Origin: Brachionus koreanus | Lineage: Eukaryota; Rotifera; Eurotatoria; Ploima; Brachionidae | DNA length: 10,567 nt | Direction of reading: 5' to 3' | Assembly: GCA_016987375.1 (NCBI GenBank) | Contig: PJRA01000323.1 | Location: forward strand, 126,836 to 137,402 | Shown: positions 1 through 5,940 of the stretch, piece after piece | Layout: the number at the start of each line of letters is the position of its first letter | How positions within the stretch are numbered: the first letter of the stretch is position 1 | The notes under the pieces: generated by a model | Database searches by the model: none | Seen by the model: the letters and a program-made list of their open reading frames with translations, nothing else | Told to the model about the DNA's origin: nothing | Made by a program: the position numbers and the translations under genes

Positions 1-227
1 CATGAAACTAGAAGCTCGATTCCTGATTAAAATTTATACTTACATGGCTTTTTATACAAAATTAAGTATGCAAAGACAAGTATGCCTTTTTGCGTATGCC
101 CGTCCTTAGGAAAAAATTTAAACGCAATTTTAAATTATTCTAAACTTTTATTTTAGCAAATTTTTGAAATATTTTTACAAATAAAATTTATTTTTAAAAA
201 CTGATTATTTTTCTTTTATAAAAAAAA

Positions 228-599
228 ATGAATCTAGATGAAAACACCATCAAGTCTATTATTATTGAACATTTTGATAATATAAGACAAAAAATAGACC
301 GTCAAATAGACCAACTATTGGAAACGCCAAAAAATAAATATGATCTAAACAAAAATCAAATGATGCTGCTGAGAGAGAAGCTCATGCGCACAGTTCATCA
401 CTATAGAGACTTGTTTTTGAGCAAGCAGATCACATTGCCCATAGAAACAAATCAAATAGAGTCGGTCAAATCTTTTATTTTCCAAGAAAATTATCTCATA
501 TATCTTGCATGTCCATACAATGAAGACAACTCCATAATTGGAAAGCTTATTTTGCTTAAACAGTACATTCCTTCTTACATCCTAGAAATTATTGAGTAA
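228..599 (+). CDS. hypothetical protein or 5' exon, 123 codons
   Basis: I do not recognise this protein. The frame opens with ATG in a good animal context (a run of A before it) and closes with TAA at 597-599. The first ~70 residues are charged and helix-prone (a QKIDRQIDQLLE stretch), so a helical or coiled-coil N-terminal region is likely. The second half is hydrophobic (LIYLACPY, KLILLKQYIPSYILEII), with no clear signal peptide or membrane span. No AATAAA lies between it and the LRR exon 160 bp downstream, which lacks its own good start. It may therefore be the N-terminal exon of that gene. However, every GT inside the frame that would join in phase to an AG ahead of the LRR exon is a weak donor. 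The best-looking donor, GTAATT overlapping the stop at 596, is out of phase. A separate short gene is equally possible. Confidence 0.45.
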   Translation: MNLDENTIKSIIIEHFDNIRQKIDRQIDQLLETPKNKYDLNKNQMMLLREKLMRTVHHYRDLFLSKQITLPIETNQIESVKSFIFQENYLIYLACPYNEDNSIIGKLILLKQYIPSYILEIIE

Positions 600-762
600 T
601 TAAATTTCGACAAGATAATTTTTTGCTTATTTTAAATTCTCTTTTTCAAGAAACATTATTTATACTTTTAAGAATTCAGAAAAATTTCTACTCGATCAAC
701 TAGATCAAGTAATTTGAGCTTTAATTTTTAGTTATGGCTAAAAAGATTGGGATTTTTAATAG

Positions 763-2019
763 GAAAAAATTTTTGCATTCTATCTTCTAAAACAATTTGA
801 TCCATTGATAAACAAGCATCCAGCGCACTCGAACCGTCAGGACATATGGCTAACGTCAGATCTAACCATCATATCGCATGTAGAAGATGTCAAAATGTGC
901 CATAAAATTGATCTAAGCAATACACAAATAACATCAATTCAGGCCAAGTCGTTCAGTTTGTTCAAAAACTTGCACACTTTGAATTTATCAGAAAATTTTT
1001 TGAGCATACTTGACCACGAACTGGACGGATTACAGGCCTTGAAAATACTAAATTTGGAAATAAACAATTTAAGCCATTTGGGGGAGAAAATTTTTGCTCA
1101 CTTGCACTCACTCACATTGCTGAATTTACACGAGAACAAACTTATTTTAATCGATGAACATCTGTTCAAAAATTTAAGCAATCTTCTCTATTTGGACTTG
1201 TCTAATAATTCAATTCAGTCCATACACATGAATGCGTTTGATTCTCTTCAAAATTTAAAAGAACTAAATTTAAGAAAAAATGAAATTGACTTTATTGACA
1301 AGAGCTGGTTTAGTCATTTAGAACAATTGGAATCATTGAATTTGTCACACAATTTTTTAATTTCTAGCTTGGAATGTGAACAGTTTAGTAGTTTGAAAAA
1401 TTTGAAAAAATTAAATTTGTCTAAAATTAGCTTGGACAAGATTTCTTTTCTTTGCTTTAAAGGACTTGATAATTTGGAAGATTTAGCTATGGTCGAGTGC
1501 GACCTCAATTCAAAATTGAGCAAAGAATTTTTTCAATATGTGCCAAACTTAAAGCTGCTTTCGCTAGACAACAATAGAATACAAAATTTGGACCATTTGT
1601 TCGACTTGTTGCCAAACATGCAAGCGCTAAGTCTATCAGGCAATCAAATAGAAACAGTACCAGATAATTGTTTTGATAATCAGAAAAAATTGAAAATAAT
1701 CAACTTGGGTTTTAATAGAATAAAGTCAGTAATGGCCTCTTGGTTGCACAAAATTTCCAGTATTGAACGCATCTATTTGAACAACAACGAAATAACCGAG
1801 CTTGATGAATGTATGTTTGACAAAATGATCAAATTAAACACTCTAGATTTGTCTGGCAACAAAATCAAGTGTGTGAATGAAAAACATTTTAGTGGAATTT
1901 ACCAGGCGCAAATAATCTATGACGACATATTGGCTCTTGATACCATAATAAAAGATTTTCAAGAGCGAAAAATTGATCTCAAGCCAGAACTTTCCATTGC
2001 TTTAATTAATGAAGAATAA
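763..2019 (+). CDS. leucine-rich repeat protein (large terminal exon, start unresolved)
   Basis: The translation is an almost unbroken array of about 14 leucine-rich repeats of 23-25 residues with the typical LxxLxLxxNxIxxIxxxxFxxL pattern (for example LYLDLSNNSIQSIHMNAF and LNTLDLSGNKIKCV). LRR arrays form curved solenoids that bind other proteins, so a scaffold or recognition role is inferred; no enzyme domain is present. No cysteine-rich LRR cap, membrane span or signal peptide is visible, so an intracellular location is favoured. The frame is open from just after TAG at 760-762, and that TAG could also be a T-rich splice acceptor. The first in-frame ATG is at 895, right at the first repeat. 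The 44 codons before it read like coding sequence (DIWLTSDLTIISHVEDVK), so an upstream exon is likely. The C-terminal tail after the last repeat is about 40 residues, ending TAA at 2017-2019. Codon use is AT-rich. A partial damaged copy lies at 5425-5595. Confidence 0.8.
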   Translation, partial: EKIFAFYLLKQFDPLINKHPAHSNRQDIWLTSDLTIISHVEDVKMCHKIDLSNTQITSIQAKSFSLFKNLHTLNLSENFLSILDHELDGLQALKILNLEINNLSHLGEKIFAHLHSLTLLNLHENKLILIDEHLFKNLSNLLYLDLSNNSIQSIHMNAFDSLQNLKELNLRKNEIDFIDKSWFSHLEQLESLNLSHNFLISSLECEQFSSLKNLKKLNLSKISLDKISFLCFKGLDNLEDLAMVECDLNSKLSKEFFQYVPNLKLLSLDNNRIQNLDHLFDLLPNMQALSLSGNQIETVPDNCFDNQKKLKIINLGFNRIKSVMASWLHKISSIERIYLNNNEITELDECMFDKMIKLNTLDLSGNKIKCVNEKHFSGIYQAQIIYDDILALDTIIKDFQERKIDLKPELSIALINEE

Positions 2020-2037
2020 TTTTTTTTCACTCATTAA

Positions 2038-2043
2038 AATAAA
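2038..2043 (+). promoter_or_regulatory. polyadenylation signal of the LRR gene
   Basis: A canonical AATAAA lies 19 bp after the LRR stop codon and overlaps an ATTAAA. The position supports 2019 as the true end of that gene and a very short 3' UTR. Confidence 0.6.
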
Positions 2044-2530
2044 GAAATTAAAATCAAAATTAAAAATTTTTGTTATATTTTTCTGACTGCAAGCGTGTAG
2101 TGCTAACTACCCGACCATCCAAGAATTAAAATAGCTAAAAAGAAATCAAATGACCCTTTGCTTCACAAGGAGAACATAAGAAGAAAAAAATTTAAAAGGA
2201 GTTTAAATTTTATATGATAGGATCAAGATAAAAATATGAAAAATTACAGTCTTATACATAATTCTATCTTTTTTTCGAAAATTTAAATGGTTTTTCGATT
2301 TTCTGGTTTTCTCTCATGTCCTGCACTCAGATGTGACACATACTCTGACTCCATTTTGTCCTCGGGAATCAAGTAAATTGAAAAACAAACTTGACATACC
2401 ATTTTGTAGAGAATTTTATTCTTATTAAAATAAACTAAATTTTATTTAAATCGAATTAATTTTGCAGAAGTTATGATGAAAAAACATCAAAATTCTAAAG
2501 ATTTTTTAAAAAAGTGAATATTTAGCAAAA
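2044..2530. other. intergenic, no gene seen
   Basis: AT-rich spacer between the LRR gene and the LINE remnant. Apart from the possible SINE scrap at 2083-2123, the only GC-richer patch is around 2310-2375 (CTCATGTCCTGCACTCAG...). It is interrupted by stops in the frames I read and matches nothing I recognise. Confidence 0.5.
2083..2123 (-). repeat. possible tRNA-derived SINE head fragment
   Basis: On the minus strand this GC-richer island reads GGTCGGGTAGTTAGCACTAC followed by ACGCTTGCAGTCAGAA. It resembles the D-arm (A box) and anticodon arm of a tRNA or tRNA-derived SINE. The T-arm/B box is missing; the sequence runs straight into A/T-rich DNA. The anticodon stem no longer pairs well, so this is at most a decayed, truncated copy. 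Chance similarity is possible. Confidence 0.3.
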
Positions 2531-2553
2531 GTAGTAGTAGTAGTAGTAGTAGT
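2531..2553. repeat. (GTA)n / (ACT)n microsatellite
   Basis: A perfect trinucleotide run of about 7.7 units. In minus-strand reading it follows the LINE coding end directly, so it is best explained as the element's 3' tail and not an independent microsatellite. Confidence 0.9.
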
Positions 2554-3066
2554 TCTTGCTGCGACACCTAACATGTAGATTGTCTAAGCCCATCACCACC
2601 AATTGGCCGTGTAGAGCTGTAGCAGCCGATTCCATTGAACTTATCTAAGGCCATTATAAAGTTAGCGGTTGACTTGGATTTCACTACATTTTCTGGCAAC
2701 TTATTCCAATGCGGAACTACCGTGTTTGAGAAAAAAATGTGTCTGGCATTTACTGCAGCCGCAAAATCATTTCTAATTTGAGCTGGGAAACTTTCTCTCT
2801 GGACTCTGATGCTATTTCCTCTTAACGCACCGGCTGGTCCCTTGTTTTCTGATTTATTCTATAGATTCTTGACCAAGCTTACCTTTTCTATTCCATTCAC
2901 TAATTTGTACATTTCAATCAAGTCCCCTCTCACTCTTCTTTCACTCAGCTTTGTCAGTCCTAATTTTGTCAGCCTCATTTCATACGGCATATTTCTTACA
3001 GACAACGGTATTTTTGTTGCCCTCTCTTGCACCTTTTCAAACAAAATGACCATTTTTTTAAAATAT
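2531..3066 (-). mobile_element. 5'-truncated non-LTR retrotransposon (LINE), 3' end with (ACT)n tail
   Basis: Read on the minus strand, one frame gives the C-terminal end of a LINE reverse transcriptase of the jockey/CR1/L2 type. It contains LFEKVQERATK, then MRLTKLGLTKLSERRVRGDL with IEMYKLVNGIEKV, and later FFSNTVVPHWNKLPENVV. The same frame continues past a single in-frame TAG (2861-2859) to a TAG at 2570-2568. Only 14 bp after that stop begins a 23-bp ACT/GTA microsatellite (2531-2553), the expected 3' tail for such elements. Homology starts near 3066, so the insertion is 5'-truncated, as is usual for LINEs, and lacks endonuclease and most of the RT. No target duplication could be assigned with confidence in the AT-rich flanks. 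It is a dead copy, but with little coding damage. Confidence 0.85.
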
Positions 3067-3351
3067 TTTTTGATATAATTTAGATATTGATCTGAAATTT
3101 TACACATGTATTAGTTAGAATAAAAACTATTAAACGACTGTCTATAATATATGAAAGTTTGATTCTTAGGACTTTTTAACGAGTATCTTTTAACTTAGGA
3201 CATGGTCCCTTTAATAGATGACTATTTCAACAATTTTAATATAAAGTTAGTATAAAAGTAAATCATTCAAAAGCTTAATGCCTAAGCTACAAAATAATAT
3301 ATAATACTTATTAGTTGTACAACAATTCAATGAAAAAAAAGTAATTTAAAA

Positions 3352-3357
3352 TTTATT
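3352..3357 (-). promoter_or_regulatory. candidate polyadenylation signal of the minus-strand small gene
   Basis: AATAAA on the minus strand, about 100 bp after the stop codon at 3458-3456. In DNA this rich in A and T, one AATAAA is weak evidence alone, but the distance is sensible. Confidence 0.35.
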
Positions 3358-3455
3358 TTTAATTTAATCTTTTTTTGCTTTAAAAGTGTTTTTTTTTTAA
3401 CTGTTTTGCATAATTTTGTAAATTAAATAAATTTTCTTAAAATTATTTATAAAAT

Positions 3456-3862
3456 TTAAATATGCTTTAACAATGCTTCGACTTGACCCTCTAATTTACT
3501 AATTGTTCGTTGATAGTGAAGCCCAATTTTCTTGTTTTATTTTTTAAAAAAATTTTCTTAATCTTTGACTTGTTTTATAAATTAACAGCCTTTCATACCA
3601 ATTTCTTAAAAACTCTTATTAGATTTATCTTTTTAACTTTATTAACGAATGTAACGGTCAAGGTTTGGGCCCGTTATGTTTATATATAATATAATAATTA
3701 ACCCTTTTCTATCCTAGCGGATAATGGGGAGGCGCTTATCTCCTTTTTAAGTACCTTTTTTACACTCGCAATCTTTATGTTTTGTTTTGGTAAAGTTGAT
3801 GGCTCAGAAACTTTATAATTTTTATTAGAGCGCAGTTTATTAGCAAGCGGTGAATTGTACAT
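3456..3862 (-). CDS. small basic protein, three exons, unknown function (90 aa)
   Basis: Spliced model read on the minus strand: exon 3862-3703, intron 3702-3637 (66 bp, GTTAAT...AAG), exon 3636-3599, intron 3598-3531 (68 bp, GTATGA...ACAAG), exon 3530-3456 ending TAA. Exon lengths of 160, 38 and 75 nt sum to 273, exactly 91 codons, and both junctions keep phase (1 and 0). The introns match the short GBA2 introns in size; the second ends AAACAAG exactly as GBA2 intron 3 does. The ATG has A at -3. The product starts MYNSPLANKLRSNK, is lysine-rich throughout and has no signal peptide or membrane span. Its C-terminal third (KIGLHYQRTISKLEGQVEAL) has helix or coiled-coil character. I do not recognise the family. 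A nuclear or cytoskeletal small protein is only a guess. Splice sites are predictions; an alternative is a decayed exon remnant. Confidence 0.55.
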
Positions 3863-4352
3863 TTTAGTATTAATAAAAATAAATTAAGAAATTCAAAGCT
3901 TTTTATTTAAGTGTCTAATTTTTTAGTTGCAAATAATTGTTTTTTTAAGTAAAAGTTAATTGGGAGAAAAATTGTCTTAATTTGATTCAAGATTACTTTT
4001 TTCGAGAAAATTAGGAAAATCATCAATTCTAGATTTTTTTTTTGAGATTACGTCCAGTTCTCATTTATATATAATAAAGCTTTAGAAAATAAAACGTTGA
4101 GACTAAGTATCGAATCTTTTATTAAATAAAACTGTTTTTATAATATTCAAAACAAGATATTTTATATGACCTTGTTAGGTTTAACGTTTAATTTAAAAGA
4201 ATCACAAAAATGTTCATATTCTTCCTGCTTTGTCTTAACTATTATTATTATTAGTCTTTGTCAGCTATTTTAAAAAAATGTCAGTTAATTTTTTAATGTT
4301 GCAAAAAGTTTTCAAAGTTTCTTTAAAATAAAAAAGAAATTTTTTATTAAAT
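3863..4352. other. intergenic, no gene seen
   Basis: AT-rich spacer upstream (in transcription sense) of the minus-strand small gene, so its promoter should lie at the left of this stretch; no TATA box stands out from the background. A short (ATT)n run lies near 4238-4252. No open frame of interest is seen. Confidence 0.5.
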
Positions 4353-4355
4353 TTA

Positions 4356-4771
4356 GGCTGTCCCTAAAAAACGGATCCGTATTAAAAAAATTTAAAAGAC
4401 AATTTCAAATAAACTTAATAATTCAAATATAAATTAAAATCTTTCATTTTTTGTAGAATTTTGTCTCCTGTTTTATTGAACAAAGAATTTGATTTCACTT
4501 GTAAAATAAAAGAAGAAATATTAAATATAATGCCAAAAGATGTTCCTTATGGTGCATTAAATATTGATTTTTCAAAATATGAACACATTTTCAAAAAAGA
4601 TTCTTTTGAAAATCTAAAAAATTTCTAGTTCAAAGAAAATATTTATTAAGCGCGAAACGAATCATAGTTTAAACTACTGCATTTTTTTTTTTAAAAATTC
4701 ATCTCCATTAATTTGTATGAGTTATATTAATGAATTTTTTTTTGATCTGGATCCGTATTTTAGGGGCAACC
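4356..4771. mobile_element. 416-bp inverted-repeat DNA transposon (PIF/Harbinger-like MITE)
   Basis: Terminal inverted repeats at 4356-4378 and 4749-4771 match at 20 of 23 positions. The left begins GGCTGTCCCTAAAAAACGG and the right, reverse-complemented, begins GGTTGCCCCTAAAATACGG; both end in GGATCC. The element is flanked on both sides by TTA (4353-4355 and 4772-4774). A TTA/TAA 3-bp target duplication with G-rich ends is typical of PIF/Harbinger. A TA duplication of the Tc1/mariner type cannot be excluded. There is no room for a transposase, so it is non-autonomous. It contains an exon-like open frame, listed separately. Confidence 0.75.
4457..4628 (+). other. exon-like open frame inside the DNA transposon
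   Basis: A strong splice-acceptor-like sequence (CATTTTTTGTAG at 4445-4456) is followed by a 56-codon open frame ending TAG at 4626-4628. From 4458 it reads ILSPVLLNKEFDFTCKIKEE and later DVPYGALNIDFSKYEHIFKK. Composition is protein-like, not low-complexity, unlike surrounding DNA. I do not recognise it. It could be the relic of a transposase or Myb-like protein's last exon kept in a deletion derivative, or a captured host exon. No matching upstream exon is visible in the element. Confidence 0.35.
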
Positions 4772-4918
4772 TTATATTTATATTAAAGTTGTTGCCAATT
4801 TTGTATTTATCTGAAGAAAAAGCTTAAACAAGATATCGTCCAAAATTGTGAACAGGGTTTTCATCAACGTTGAGATTTTTTGATGAGTTTAGCGCCATTT
4901 CATTTTTGACATGCTTAT

Positions 4919-5071
4919 TGTAATGTTTACATTAGTACCCTTGGGCCCGTCTATGCGATCTCCTCGTTAGACGTTTAGGAGCAGCTATTTATGCTCCACT
5001 CTAACTTAAAAACTCAGGGTTTAGTTAGTTAACCAATCCAGTGATATTGACAGAGATGTCGCTACACCACA
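4919..5071 (-). mobile_element. 153-bp solo LTR-like element, copy 1
   Basis: The element starts TGTAATG and ends CACCACA, the TG...CA ends usual for LTRs. It is flanked by a perfect 5-bp direct duplication CTTAT (4914-4918 and 5072-5076). An inverted copy at 7725-7877 is identical at 151 of 153 positions and has its own, different duplication. Length, ends and 5-bp duplication fit a solo LTR of a short-LTR retrotransposon or a TRIM. No internal region, primer-binding site or polypurine tract is present. Orientation is uncertain; minus is preferred because CATAAATA in that sense could serve as a TATA box. It contains a GGAGCA...TGCTCC stem with an 8-base loop. Confidence 0.75.
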
Positions 5072-5076
5072 CTTAT

Positions 5077-5424
5077 AACTTTCAAGATGTTTCACGATTG
5101 AAGATCTCTCCACGAGGTCTAATTGATCATTACAATTAAAAATTACACATGAGCTTTAATTTTTTGATAGAAAGTGGCTTTAAAAAAAATAACTAAAATT
5201 TATTTAAATGAAGTTGACATTTTTATCAATTATTTTTTTAATCAAATTTAATTTTTTAATTTTTCAGATTGTTTTTAAGATTTATTTCAAAAATAAAATA
5301 TTCTAGCTAAATTTTTTTTTTCTTAAAAAATTATAAAAGTGGTACAAAAGTTTCGATTTAAATTGAAGTCTTTGTCCCTTTTGGATATTTGAGTGTACGA
5401 ATACGATAATCAATCATTAATGTC
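5077..5424. other. intergenic, no gene seen
   Basis: AT-rich spacer between LTR-like copy 1 and the LRR pseudogene fragment, with many A and T runs. No coding signal is seen on either strand, and no LRR-gene homology is detectable upstream of 5425. Confidence 0.5.
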
Positions 5425-5595
5425 AAGGGTTTTGAAAATTTGAAAGATTTAGCAATTGTCGAGTGCGACCTAAATTCAAAATTAAGCAAAGAATTTTTTC
5501 AGTATGTGCCAAACTTAAAGCTGCTCTAACTAGACAACAATAGAATACAAAATTTGGACAATTTGTTCGATTTGTTGCCACATCTGAAGAAGCTA
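5425..5595 (+). pseudogene. truncated LRR gene copy with premature stop
   Basis: This 171-bp block aligns without gaps to 1459-1629 of the LRR gene, in the same orientation and frame, with 22 mismatches (about 87% identity). It covers LRR-gene residues about 219-275 (numbering from the codon at 805), parts of repeats 8 to 11. One change turns a serine codon (TCG) into TAA at 5527-5529. Of 18 altered codons, 8 are synonymous, 9 missense and 1 nonsense. Both ends break abruptly into AT-rich DNA. After 5595, a weak resumption (an NQI-like reading near 5636-5650) may be a further eroded piece. It is a broken fragment, not an expressed gene, and may derive from a lost paralog. Confidence 0.85.
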
Positions 5596-5940
5596 AAAAA
5601 AATTATTTTCCGGAATTTCAATTTTATTTTGACCAGCAACCAAATTCATTTTTGCAAACACACCAAAACTAATCAAGTCAGTTTGAAAAAATAATAAAAT
5701 GGATTTTAAAGTTTTATTTTATGCAAAAGCTTACATCATAAAAAATTAACTCATAATTATAAATTCTAATTTTATGCCAGGTATCGTACCATTTTAAATT
5801 AAAAAAAAAATAAAAAAATTTAGACTTTATTAAAAGTAAATAAAGGAATAATTTTTATTTAAAAAAAAAAAATATTAAAATAAAATTTTCAAACTAGATT
5901 TTTTGAATTTATTAAAAATATTCTCATTTTTTAAAGTGAA
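5596..5940. other. GBA2 upstream region, no gene seen
   Basis: AT-rich DNA immediately before the GBA2 start. It should contain the 5' UTR and promoter, but no TATA box or initiator stands out from the A/T runs. An in-frame TAA at 5932-5934 closes the GBA2 frame upstream of its ATG. Confidence 0.5.

Noticed and set aside
734..790. ATG with 18 codons (MAKKIGIFNRKK...) just upstream of the LRR frame, after a good acceptor at 731
   Set aside because: It ends in TAA out of frame with the LRR exon and cannot be joined without a frameshift.
1314..1523. Minus-strand 69-codon open frame
   Set aside because: Shadow of the LRR coding exon on the opposite strand.
2809..3078. Plus-strand 89-codon open frame
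   Set aside because: It is the antisense of the minus-strand LINE reverse-transcriptase fragment, which explains the open frame; its own translation looks like nothing.
2520..3120. Target-site duplication for the LINE
   Set aside because: Candidate matches are only A/T runs, too common here to be convincing.
3640..3760. Resemblance to the 153-bp LTR-like element (GGGCCCGT and a GGGGA...TCTCC stem)
   Set aside because: Only short words match and no ends or duplication are found; the stretch is better explained by the small minus-strand gene and its first intron.
4238..4252. Short (ATT)n run
   Set aside because: Only about five units in very AT-rich DNA; no element boundary is attached to it.
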